Assembly (NCBI GenBank): GCA_018398765.1
Contig: JAHBMJ010001591.1
Coordinates: 1-28,661 of the forward strand
DNA: 28,661 bases
Direction: 5' to 3'
From: Chromera velia
Lineage: Eukaryota; Sar; Chromeraceae
This document shows positions 10,581 to 21,479 of this stretch, one piece after another. The notes beneath the pieces were generated by a model. The model was not told the origin of the DNA and made no database searches. It saw only the letters and a list, made by a program, of their open reading frames with translations. Position 1 is the stretch's first letter. Every line of letters starts with the position of its first letter. The position numbers and the translations under genes are program-made.

Positions 10581-13500
10581 AGCAAACAAGAAAGAGGGAG
10601 AGAGGGAGAGAGAAAGAAAGAGAGGGAGAAAGAAAGCGACAGAGAGACTGACGAAAGAAATCGAGCGAAATCGTCAGCCTCCCCTGCTGTCCGAATCTCA
10701 CGTCTATCGACCTCAACAGCATCACAGTCACAGGGCTCCTTCTGACACGGGACCTTTCCACACTCAAAGAAGTCCCCCCCCACATCCACACGGCACTCTA
10801 CTCCAATCTTCCCTCCCAGGCACCCCTCCGTTCTCCCTCCAAGAATCTGTCTACTCCGGTCACACGAGTTCCCTCTTCTCACAACCATCAGACGAGTTTC
10901 AATGACAACTGACGGACCCTGCAGGGCCCCCTCTCTCTCACACCCTGGCGACCTCCGACTTTCTCTTTCTCTCTCTCTTTTTGTCTCTCCTCCATCCCGA
11001 CACCCAGATGATGCCTCAAGCACAAGCCTCAACCAGACCCAAAGGAGGCTTCCGAAAACCACAGGAAGAGGAGGAGGCGAGATTTGAGAAGAACTGGCTG
11101 TATCAGCATCTGCACACCTGTTCCCTCTCCCACTGAATGGTAATGAGCCTGCAGCGTCAGGCAAATCATCCCTGTTTATTATCGGCCCTTCACCTGCCTC
11201 CCCCACCCTCCCAGGTCCAAGTCCCCCCCTAGAGCTGCAAGGACCTTCAGATGTTCCTGACAGGGGATGCACGATTCCACAAGAGGAAGAGGAAGAATAG
11301 GAACAGTTGCCAGTGACAAGAGCACTGAAACCTCCGCGAGAACACATCCGTCTCTTGTGCTCCTGCATTGCGCGCACACAAAGAAAAGAACAACGCAGAA
11401 GTCGAGTGAGCGCGCGTCTCTTCACAACAAGGCAGAAAAAAAAGCCCAAGAACACTTGCTACATCGGCGGGCAAACAGAAAAACAGAAGGACCCTACAGC
11501 AGCATTTGAGGCTTACCTCCTCCTGCACGCATATATCAGATGGATCCGTACTGACTGTGGAGTGTTGCCCACCACACAGGCTACGAACACAAACAAACAG
11601 AGAGAGAAGTTTAGAAAGAGAGAGAAGAGAGAGAGCGAGAGAGAGAGAGAGAGAAAGAGAGAGCATCGCGAGAGCGCGAAGAGGAAGGAAGACGGACAGA
11701 CGGTTTGAAACAGGCAACCATCGAAGAGCCGAAATACAGACAGGGGCAAGTCTGAAACAAAGTCAGGAAGGAGGGCGACCCCTCTGCTTGAAGGAAGTGT
11801 GGTTTCATACCAACAAAGCTTTCCCTCTCTCTCTGTCTGTCTGTCTGTCTCTCTCTCTGTATCTACATGAGAAACCACGACGACCTCGACCTTCACTTGC
11901 TCTCCCAGCATCTCCCAACAAAACTCACTCACTCACTAACTGACTGACTGACTCACGATATAAGATGCCGCCTTCTCAGTCCATGAGAGCTTCCCCCTCC
12001 TTATTTCAGTGGGTGAGATCCTCGACTGTCTCTCTTCAAACAAATCGCCCCTCCACCTTTTTGTCTGTACACGAAGGGCAGATGAGTGCCTCGTCTGAAC
12101 AACGAGATCGCATGAAATCTTGACCTCGACACTCAAACCATCACTCCAACCATCTCCAGTCCCGTCCCTGTTCGAAAAGCCCACACGACAAATGGAAGAC
12201 GGCACTGCAAAGTCTATCTCTCTCTCCTCTTCTCTCCATTGGTGCTCCAGATCCTCTCCCCAGCTTCTCCTCTCTTCCTCTTTTACCTCTTCGTCCAAAA
12301 GGACAATCGACACAGCGTCCCTTCTTTTCTGTCTACTTACATCCTCCCGTCCGGAGGTGACTTCAGTAGAGGCTGCAACAGCGTCCGCATGCTTTTGCTT
12401 ATGCTTTCCCCTGTGTGTCTGTGTGGCGGTATGATCAGATACAGCGCCTTCTGGTACTGCTGCTGCGGAGGAACAGGAAAAGAAAGAGGGAGACTCGTCA
12501 TCATTCTCCCCCCTCTCAATTTGGCACCGGAAACCTTCAGGCAGGACTGCCTGATGGTGCATCGGCCAGAAGTCCCCTGCATGAGGAGGAGGAGGCAGCA
12601 ACTGCCTGATCGGGTCCCGTTCCTCTGAATCTTCCTCTCTTCCCAGCAGCCTCCCACCTGCATTGGGACCGAGGCACTCATCCCCCTGTCCCCTTGCCTC
12701 TCTCTCTGTTCCAAGGAGCCCCACAGGGTCGAGGGCAGAGTGACCCTCACGGTCGGGAAAGACGGGCGCAAGTGGGGCACCGACCCTCAGCCTCATACCG
12801 GTTTCGCCAGCCCGAGGCGGGATGGGGAAAGGAAATGATTCGATCATCAGCTGACCGACTCCGCGGGGAGGCGGAATGGGGGCCTGTGCGCTCACTTCCT
12901 CCAGACAGGAAGAAGAGAAAGAGGAGGGGTGCTGCTCTGCGACAACCCCCTGCACTGTCATCCTCTCCTGCAAGCAACTCTGAGGCGAAATTGAATTCGC
13001 TTCCGTGCGGGTTATTTGAGGTTGGGGCAACGGAACCGGGGGAGAGGGTGAAGGTATGAGGGACGGGGGTGAGCTTATTGTTACCGGTGCATGGAGACTT
13101 TTTTCTACTTGACGAGACCCAGAATGGGAACGAAAATCAGGGTGCTCAACAGTCCCGAGGGTTTGTGGTGGGGGGTGCAGCACTGTTTCTGTTCCTGTTA
13201 TGAAAGGTGTCGGTGCAGCTTGATTGCGGAGAGACTGAGAGCGCAGATGATGAAATTGAGCTTCTGCAGTCCCTCTTCGCAGCCTCTCAGACAGCTCTGG
13301 GGCCTTATTTTTCTGCTGCTGCAGAGAAGATTGCGAGGGCAGTGCTGTTGATGGGAGCCTGTGCCTGGAGCCCCCATGCAGCCATCCAGGCTGAGCGTTG
13401 AGTCTGCTCTCTGCCGCATCGAAAGCTGGCGGCTCTCCTCCTCTTCTTCTCCGCAGACTCTCCTTCTCCCCTTGCGGGAAAGAGGACAGAGGAGGCGCAG

Positions 13501-14838
13501 AGACGAGAGAGGTTCCTGCAGCAGCAGCAGCAGGAGGGGGCGGCGGGTCATCGTGGAGGCCCTCTAGAGGACCTGACTCCTCCTCCTCCTCCGCCCTCTG
13601 CTGCGGCTGCTGCAGAAGGACTGTGCTTTCTGTGTTCTCTCTGTTGCCCTTTCCGTCTGCCACCGGATGCGACCGTGACTCCAGGAGACTCAAAAGGCCT
13701 CTGAGGGTCCCCGCAATCCTGCAGGCAGAATGGCACATTGCCTAACACAAATACATACACACACACACTCCTTCTCTCTTTCTCTCATTTCCTCACTCAC
13801 TCACGCGCACAGACAGAAAGGAGGAAAGAGAGAAGATTGGAGGCATAGAGCACAGCAACAAGTTCACGAACAGGGGCCTTCATGTGCACATCCACAATTA
13901 AGAATAATCAATCAACTCATTCAAGAAACTCAGGATCGAAAGGACCAGGGCAAAGTTCCACAAAGACGGTTCCTTCGCAGTGAACAAGTGAGTCAGAAAA
14001 AAGAAAGGGAGAGAAACAGGTGTTTGTTGCGAGCTTTCAACTCACGTTTGCAAAAGATTAAGTGCCTCTCATTCTGATTCCGAGGAGCTTGAACCATCGA
14101 TGTGAAGGCCGAAAAGGTGGCGCAGCGAGTGAGCAAAATAAAAAAGAAACATCGGACACTTCCTTCTTCTCGCACGTTCACCGATTTCGTCCGACCACTT
14201 TCTGTGTCTCTCTCTCCATCAGTTACTGACTTCTGTCGCGTTTCATCTTCCAGAGGCTTCATTGACTTCTTCACATGCGTATTTTCCTCTTCATTGCCCG
14301 TTTCTCCTCTGCAAATGAATAAGTCTCCCCCCTGTTTGTCCTCTTCTTCGACACACGACGAAGACACTTTCCCTCTACCGACTCCTTCCCCTCTCTCATC
14401 GCCCTTCTCCAACCTCTCCATGGCCGTACCAGTATTCACAGCGGGGGCAGAGGAAAAAGCAGAGACACAAGCTTGCCCCCTCTCCCTCTCCTCAACCTCC
14501 CCATCGTCATCCCTCACGAAGAAACCCCCCCTTCCCCTCCCTGTCCCTGTCCCTGCCAGGCCGACGGCATCCGAGAGAACGCCGAGGACCTGGGCCTGCA
14601 GGCGACACAACAGGATCGAACAGCAGAATCTATGAATGAACGAACGACCGCACGAACGAATAAGCGAATGTGTGAAAGAAAAACCAATGAACAAAGAGAC
14701 ACCCCATGCAATTAAGAGGACAACTACTTGAGGAGTAGACCCAAGGCTTTGGATTCTCATCTCACCACGTTGCTTGCTTGCTTGAACAGAATTAAGAATC
14801 AAGTCGGAGCTAGGGAGGGAATCGGAGGAACGCAGCAA

Positions 14839-14880
<42 letters not shown>

Positions 14881-17378
14881 GAGACAGACAGACAGAGAGA
14901 CAGACAGACCGAGAGACCATGCACAGATCGAACAAACGGACAGAGATCACATTCTCTCACTCTATCCTTTAACTACCTACCTACGTACCCAACCACCTCC
15001 CTATCCGCTCACTCACTCACTCACTCATTCAGTCACTCCCTGGAGGTGTTTTCGGTTGGAAAGGAGGGGGAACTCAATTCAGTGACTCATTCATTTGTTC
15101 ATTCATTGATTCATTTATTTATTCAGTAATTCGTTCTTTCTTGCTTGCTCTCTTCTCTTCTTCCTTCCTCTGTTCCTTTCTTTCATTCATTTACGTATGG
15201 ATTTGCTCTGTCATTATTGAATCCGTCAGTCAGACCCTCTTTAATGCATTCACGTAATTACTTCTCAAGGACACCCAAAATTTGTATCTCCTTGTTCTTC
15301 TGTTTCGGCTTCACACTTCTTTCGTTTTGGGACCCACAGACATGCATGCGGTCATTCGAGTGATCAAAGTAGGTCTTCCTCTTTCTTTCTTCAACTGACC
15401 AACCAACCGACCGACCGACCTCCGCCTCCGTTGCACAGAATTGCACTGCCCTCGCCAGCATCGACGCGGAGATCGTCAAGGCCGACGGAGGGTCCTCTCT
15501 CGGAAGGTCATCGATACTCTCACGCGTCCTCGGAGTGGTTTTTCTAGTCCTTCTTTCGTCTCTGCAGCATCTGGTCTCTTCCCCTTCCCCTTCTACATGT
15601 CCATCTGCAATGTCGACTTCCCCCCTTGCAACCACACGTCTCTCTGTACACTTTCCCGTACCCTCTTCGGGCAAACTGAAAACGAATCTTCTTCCGTTCC
15701 CCCCACCATTCCCTCCCGCGTCTTCTTTTTTAAAGGGAGCGGCCGAACTGCGAGGAGGAAGAAAAGGACGCAAAAGGGTGCTTGCAGCTCCAACAGCAGA
15801 CCGAGTACCCCCCTCTTCTCTACTGCAAGGGATGTCCTCAGACCCACCTTCAAGACGAAGCCGCGAAACCGCAGAATAGCCCTGCGGCCGCAAGGCTGTC
15901 CCCCCCCTCCTGTCTCCACCACCATCTTTCACATGAGCGGCCGGTCCTTTTCCTCTCAAGGGTTGACGGCGGCTTGGGGGGCCGAATGTGGGGGTAGGGC
16001 AATCTCCGTACCCCCTTTTTATCCGATTTTCCATTCCGCCTCGTGCCCCCCTGCACGGTTCTTTTCCACGCCACCCGGCGGCATGACCTGCCAGTGGGGG
16101 AGTCTGGGTGCATGGGCGGGCAGGGCGGGGAGGGCCGGGCAGCACCGTTTCCTTCCCGATCCTGGACTCTCGGATGGGTCCCCTTCTGCATGGGGTGTTC
16201 CCTCTTTTTTCTTCTCTTGAGGGCTTGAGGGCGCACGCGGCCAGGGCTCTGCGGTCCTCGAGAGTCTTCAGACGAGAAGAGGTGGGAATGCAGCGGGCGT
16301 GGGAGCTGGTGGGGTAGTGAGTGCGGTGTTCTTTCTCCTGCTTTTTCTTTTTCACAGAGAAGCTGCAGGTCTTCTGTTCGGATACGTCAGGGGTGTCTGG
16401 CCGGTGGCGCCTCCCTTCTGCCTGGGGTCTAGCGGAGTGAGTCTGCAGTGGGTGGAGATGATGGGGATTGGAGGGAGAAAGGGTTCCTGGCAAAGGGTGT
16501 GGGTGTCCGTGTGTCAAAGCGGGGGCAAATCCTGGCTGACTGGCATGCAGGGTTTGCGCATCGCTCTGATGCTCCGTATGGGCCTGTCGGAAATTTTGGC
16601 GGATGACTGGCCGAAGTTGAGGTGCTGCTGGTTGACCCGAGTGAAGAAACGGTGCAGGAGGGGGTCGCTGTGGAATGGAAGAAAGGAACGGGGGGGGGGC
16701 GGGCATGGAAGGTTTCCCAATCTGCAGTCCTTCCGCTACTGAATGGCTTGAGTTCCTGGATACCGGCCTGCTGTCTTCTCTCGATTTTGCCGGTGCTGAT
16801 GCGGAAGGGGGGCTTCTCTCTTTGTGAGCAACCAGTCTGGAGCCAAGAGGTGAGTGCCTTGAGTGTGCTCGCAGGTGGTGTTCCCCTCCTCTTGAGGGGA
16901 AACCCCAGGGAGAAGGATAACAGGATGGCTCAACGGCGGTAGAGAGACGGCAGAAAGCTTGGGGGGTGCTGTGAGGGCGATGAGGGGGGGTGCTGCGGGA
17001 GGAAGGAAGCGGATCCTCCCGGGCGCTCCCAACATTCCGGAGTGGTTGGCTGTCCAGCCGTCTCTCAGGGGGCCGAGGGGATCCTACTCGCTTTGTCGGC
17101 GAGTTGAAGATTGCGGTCACTGCCTGTTCCTCGGCAACCGACGGAGGAATCGAGTCTTCCCGGCTTTTCCCACCGTGTAGGCGACCTCGATTCACAAAGG
17201 ATGCGGAGGAGCTGGGGACCTTCCCTTCCTGAACTAAAAGGAAGGGCTGACTGACCTGGAGACACGTCTCTCCCTTTCCCCCTCCAATCTCCTCAGCGCT
17301 CTTGCCGACTCTTTCTTTCTCGGAGGTAGCAGGACGCTCCTTGGAACAAGCGAGAAAGTCAACACACGCTGCCAACAT
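7604..17378 (-). CDS. Gene A: predicted 2,133-aa low-complexity protein of unknown function, six exons
   Basis: I do not recognise this protein. Minus-strand exons are 17378-15420, 14595-14231, 13718-11957, 11362-10653, 9899-9703 and 9012-7604 (TAA). Each junction has GT and AG at a fitting phase and the sum is 6,402 nt, exactly 2,134 codons; such agreement over five introns is hard to get by chance. The protein is rich in Ser, Pro, Arg, Glu and Gly, with many His/Gln patches and poly-Pro or poly-Ser runs. There is no signal peptide and no convincing catalytic motif, so it is likely mostly disordered. The last exon has a 16-residue tandem repeat. The ATG at 17378 follows an in-frame TGA 24 nt upstream, so the start is there or in an earlier exon. 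A strong GTAAGT donor near 17642 hints at a 5' exon, but the phases do not join. The second exon's donor (14230, GTCAGTAAC) is the weakest call. It could also be two adjacent genes. Confidence 0.6.
8330..8425 (-). repeat. 48-bp (16-residue) coding tandem repeat in gene A
   Basis: Two 48-bp copies start at 8330 and 8378, with about the first 7 bases of a third at 8426. In the gene A frame each copy reads KANQANK(S/I)RGMCVETG. One of the few differences changes Ser to Ile. The unit keeps the frame, as expected in a translated region. Confidence 0.9.
9013..9702 (-). other. Gene A intron 5, CA-rich
   Basis: The donor is GTAAGT at 9702 and the acceptor is CTTGTCTGCAG ending at 9013. It contains GACA repeats (9069-9101 and 9144-9155) and nearly 300 bp of CA-rich DNA. 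I see no coding segment in it. Confidence 0.65.
9296..9590. repeat. CA-rich satellite block with an internal duplication
   Basis: This is mainly (CA)n with CG, CT and CATA interruptions. A segment of about 65 bp near 9368-9433 is repeated near 9488-9553, including CGCACTCACACACACACTCT and the CTTTCTCACCCACA that follows. The offset is roughly 118-120 bp. Confidence 0.85.
9900..10652 (-). other. Gene A intron 4 with GAAA/CTTT tract
   Basis: The donor is GTCAGT at 10652. The acceptor is preceded by about six GTCT units and ends at 9900. It holds the large GAAA array and a GA array (about 10546-10578). On the transcript strand both are pyrimidine-rich. Confidence 0.65.
10168..10383. repeat. (GAAA)n tetranucleotide array
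   Basis: About 215 bp is almost entirely GAAA with GGAA, GAGA and GACA variants on the plus strand (TTTC in the gene A transcript). It is open in several frames only because it is a simple repeat, so the predicted K/E/R or F/L/S peptides are artefacts. Confidence 0.95.
11363..11956 (-). other. Gene A intron 3, with a possible microexon
   Basis: The donor is GTGAGTCAGTCAGTCAG at 11956 and the acceptor is CAATGCAG ending at 11363. It has a GA array (about 11597-11662). A six-base segment GAGGAG (11522-11517) sits between a good acceptor (GCGTGCAG) and a strong donor (GTAAGC); including it would add Glu-Glu and keep the frame. Confidence 0.55.
13719..15419 (-). other. Gene A introns 1 and 2 around a 365-nt exon
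   Basis: Intron 1 (15419-14596) starts (GTCG)3(GTTG)2, ends at CGCCTGCAG and contains a GACA array (14845-14909). Intron 2 (14230-13719) starts GTCAGTAAC and ends TCTGCCTGCAG. The exon between them (14595-14231) is rich in Glu, Arg and Gly. The plus-strand DNA at about 14950-15200 is a chain of ACTC/ATTC/TTCA units. Confidence 0.55.
14845..14909. repeat. (GACA)n tetranucleotide array
   Basis: GACA units with occasional GAGA substitutions lie inside gene A intron 1 (GTCT in the transcript). The same unit recurs at 9069-9101, 9904-9927, 22800-22950 and 24380-24405. Confidence 0.95.
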
Positions 17379-18260
17379 TTTGCCGACAAGTAGCTGCTGT
17401 CAAAAAGATCTTACCGTCTCCGGAATGAACAAAAAAGAAGGCGCCTTCACGTATCCCCACCAAAAAATAATTAAGGGGGCGTGGTGATGTCTGTCGGGAT
17501 ACCATCAGAGAGCTTCTGGGGGGATTGCATCAACTCAACCAAGGACTGATTGTATTACTATCGTCTGACAGCTGTCGGATAGCAGTAGACAGTGACCAAA
17601 AGATCGACTGTGCATGAAAACGTATACGTACAGCCTACTTACAGCAGGAGGCCGTGACGACAAAATTCTGCATGGTATATCGGGTGGATTCGGGTGGCGC
17701 CCGGCCGGGGGCCCGGCGGGGGGGTGGCCACCGGAATTTAATTTGCATGTAAAGGCCCCCGCGGTCGATAGTGGTCAAATGTAGTCAAATGCGGTCGACA
17801 CGCTGCGTTTGCTTCAATTAGTTTCAACCCTCAATCATCATAAGTTTCAATCAAGGCTTAAGGATGCTCAAGGATACTCAAGGATGACCCCGGAACTCCC
17901 TGAAAGGAAACTTAGCTGTGGCAGCCGTGCTTAGCTGTAAGCTGAAACTAAGTAACCCAAGGCTAGACGTAATTCATAAAAAAATATTATACTGAAATAC
18001 ACAGAAAATTATCATAAATTAACATCATACACTCTGATTTAACTAAGCTTAAAACCATTTTACATCACCTTTGACAACAATTACTTATTTCTGAAAGTTT
18101 ACATGAAAATATCAAATCACTGTTTTACATCTTTTTTCTTAATACTTTTAAAAGTTTTTCAAAGATGTTTACATAAATTTATAATTGTAAGAAACTGTAG
18201 ATATGACTCTGGAGAGTCTACACATGTTAAATTGTGAAACAAGCCTACAATCAGAAACCG
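17379..18260. other. Intergenic region between gene B (3' end) and gene A (5' end)
   Basis: Both neighbours are on the minus strand, so this holds the gene A promoter (left part) and the gene B 3' flank (right part). A GC-rich island at about 17695-17770 includes a GGCCGGGGGCCCGGC palindromic core and CCCGCGGTCGA. The right part (about 17960-18250) is AT-rich and unique. Short repeats of CTCAAGGAT occur at 17864-17885. On the minus strand a small frame opens at an ATG at 17673 and meets a GTAAGT donor after 31 nt, a possible short 5' exon or upstream ORF. Confidence 0.6.
17695..17770. promoter_or_regulatory. GC island upstream of gene A
   Basis: A compact G/C block lies about 320 bp upstream of the proposed gene A start codon. 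It resembles the RPS3A/fibrillin spacer core in composition and contains CCGCGG. A TTTAATTT box (17737-17744) interrupts it. The promoter role is inferred from position only. Confidence 0.45.
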
Positions 18261-21200
18261 TTAGCGAGTCTCAAACACCATCAAGAACACCTCCACTTTT
18301 ATTTGTGAATGGGTGGTGACAGTGGCCGCAAAAGAGGTTCGGGCATCTTCTTTAAGCTCGTGAATTTTACTTCCCGAGTTCCTGGCTTTTTCTGCCTCTT
18401 CCCTCCCCGAAGATTCCGAGGATGGTCCAGTGACCACTGTCAGGTCGCGGTTGTTCTTCAAATCCCGTCGGCTGACTGCCCTGAAAAGAGAGAAAGCCTC
18501 TGAGGAGGTCATCTTGCACTGGTACAACGCTGCCGGAGGGGCCGAGGAGACAAGCGCGACCGTCTCGGGGCGGTAACCTCTGTTTGTCTGCAGATACAAA
18601 ACAAACAGGAAGACCCCCAGACAATGCATAGAAAGCAACTATGAAATTACCTGATATCAATAAACGTCTTCAGTCCTGGAAAGTGTAATTCGTCATGGGT
18701 TTTCATAAAGAGAGCCAGACAGAAGAAAAGAGAGTCAAGTGGAAAATTCGGATGGACACAAACAGACAAACAAGGGCTCACGATTCAGAAAAGGGAGGAG
18801 AGAAAGAGCAGAGAGCTGGAACCGCAGAAGGAAAAAAACACGCACACACACATCTCTCTCTCTCTCTTTCTTTCTTTCTCTTTCTTTTTGCACATCGATA
18901 TCAGTCACAGATTTGAATTGTCTGTCTGGTATCTTTTCAGCAGGGCCAATTTTATAAAAAAACAAAGAAATGGGGGAGGGAACAGCATGCAGGGCGATCA
19001 CAGCTGAGGCCCAAACAGACGCAACGAGGGAGGGAAGGAGGGAGGCAGGCACTGGCTGACTGACTGACTGACCTCCAACATCGAGGGTGCCCCGACTCCG
19101 ACTCCGATTCCTCCCCGGAGGCCTCTCATGCTGTCTCTAATGCTCTCAGTCAACCCTCCCTCCATCTCCCCATTCTCTTCTTTGTCCTCGCTGTAGCTCA
19201 ACAATGGACCGACTGAAGACTCCCCTAACTCGATCTCATCCCTGTACCCGCCCCCTCCCTCTTCTCTACCACCCCTGTCGACCCGCCCGTCGCCTCTTCT
19301 GACAGCCTGCGCTACCGGGAGAGGGAGAGGCAGAGGGAGGCGGTCCAGACAGAGGCGCGGCACCTCTGGGTGTCTCCTTGTCACGTTCCCAGATGGAACC
19401 TCCACCTCCTCATCACCCCTCACCAGAAGCTTCGAGACAGAGGCGCAGGCAGAAGTGGAACCACCGCAGTGCATGTGCGCGTCTTTCTCTCTCTCGTTCT
19501 CTTTTTTTCCCCCCACAACCCCTTTTGGAGGGGAGAGACTCGGATGCTCCTTTCTCGACAAATGCAGCAGGGAATTTGTTCTGTGAGTCTCCCCCCATTC
19601 CCCCCACGTGTCCACGGGCAGCCCTCCAGCTACAGGGACAGCAGCAGACACAGCCGAGGTCGACCCGCCTCGACGACTGCTGAACAACCGGCCGACACTC
19701 AACCAACGGCCTCCTCCACCTCCACCTCTTGCAGCGCCAGATGCCGTTGGAGCAGCGGCGCTGCTTGACTTGTCAACCGACTGAGTTCCTCCTCCGCCAC
19801 CTGTAGTTGCACTTGCAATGCTCTGCTGTCCAACAAACCTCTCGTGCGTCTTCCTCTGCTCTGCTGACTCAATTATCACTCCCAATTTTCGTTGAACCCT
19901 CGAACTCATCGCACTTCTTCTCGAAGACCACCCTCTTGGCCCCTCACTGCATGCAGCGTGCTGCTGCCCGCGTGTGGAAAAAGAAAACGACGGGGATGCA
20001 GAGGGAGGCCAAAGAGATTTGGGCCAAGGGAGGCAGAAGCAACTGCGCCTCTCGCAAACGCCTTCATCGATGTCGTCACAATGGAATTCAAATTCGCCGT
20101 TTCGCTCTTTCTCCCCCTGTGCAAAACTCGCCCCTGCAACTTGTTGGCTGCTGGCCCGAGGGGACCCCCCCTGCTGCTGTTCCCGCTGCTGGTGCTTCAG
20201 CTGCGCACAGCTCGCGTTCGAGCCGTTGCCCCCGGCCTTCCCATGAGGGGAAGCGTGACGGGGATCGGAAGAGGGGATCGGGCTGGCTTTCTTCTCCACA
20301 GGCAAACCACTAGTTTCCCCTTCCACACTCTCCCCGATTTCCTCTTCTTCTATCTTCTCCATCGGGTCTCTCAAGGACCTCTCTTCTTCCTCTGCTGCAA
20401 AAGATTCAACCTCAGAGACAGCAGATGGGCTCTCAGAGGACTGAACGGAACTCCCAATAGAGCTGCCAGACTCGGGAAGGAGAACAGGGAGCGGGAAAGG
20501 CGCACCAAAAGAACACCCAGAGCCAGATTGAAGACGCCGGCTCAATGTGTGCCACAAAGCGGCATGCAGCAAGTCTCCTCCTCCTTCTCCTCCAGCCCCA
20601 GACTCCAAATGTTCCCCCCCCTCCCCTCTCCACGAAGAGACCTTCCAAGCAGACGGACCCAGAGGGAGCGTCAGGACTCTCCGTCGACTCGTGCGAAGGG
20701 CGGTGACGCCGAAAACACAATCTGACCGCCCATTCTGCCCTGCACATGTACACACACACACGAATACACAAGGACACAAATTTGTACCTACCTCTACGTA
20801 CATACGTTTCCAAACTCTCTTGCTTTTCTATCACACAGCCACCAACCATCCTTCCCTTCATAGAGAAGCAGAGCGCACGCATATTGATGCATGTACTCGT
20901 GGGGGAGTCGCTTCACCTGGCCAAATCCTTCAGACTGCATGGTGGCGTTCAACATGATAATCTACAGCTAGAAAATGGATTGAGAAAAGAAGTGGGAAAA
21001 CCTCTCTTCAGCTTGAATTGAAAACGAACACCGCTCTCCAAACACAATAATTTGCATTCATTCGTACTCACGTATCCTCTTCTGTTCGAAAGAGCGCCAC
21101 ATGTAGAGCAAAAAAGGTCATGCACCGCCCCTACAAACCGATCGGCTGAAAAATTCTCAAGACATCTCTCTCTATATACATACATTCACCTATCTGTCTA

Positions 21201-21291
21201 CCCATCTATCTATCTATCTGTCTGTCTATCCATCTATATCTTCCTGCCCCCCCAACCCCGACACCCCACCCCACCAACCACAAACACATAG

Positions 21292-21335
<44 letters not shown>

Positions 21336-21338
21336 TGA

Positions 21339-21371
<33 letters not shown>

Positions 21372-21447
21372 GAAGGAAAGAAAGAAAGAAAGGAAAGAAA
21401 GGAAGGAAAGAAAGGAAAGAAAGGAAAGAAAGGAAAGAAAGAAAGAA

Positions 21448-21479
<32 letters not shown>

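Noticed and set aside
15441-16220. 259-codon plus-strand open frame
   Set aside because: It is antisense to the longer gene A exon 17378-15420, whose frame joins the other exons in phase; the plus frame has no good splice partners.
17643-17673. First coding exon of gene A (ATG at 17673, donor at 17642)
   Set aside because: It ends in phase 1, and every acceptor tested before the in-frame TGA near 17400 either gives a stop or the wrong phase. It may be an upstream ORF or a non-coding 5' exon.
19892-20725. 277-codon plus-strand open frame
   Set aside because: It is antisense to the gene B exon 20739-19073, which is longer and bounded by phase-matched splice sites.
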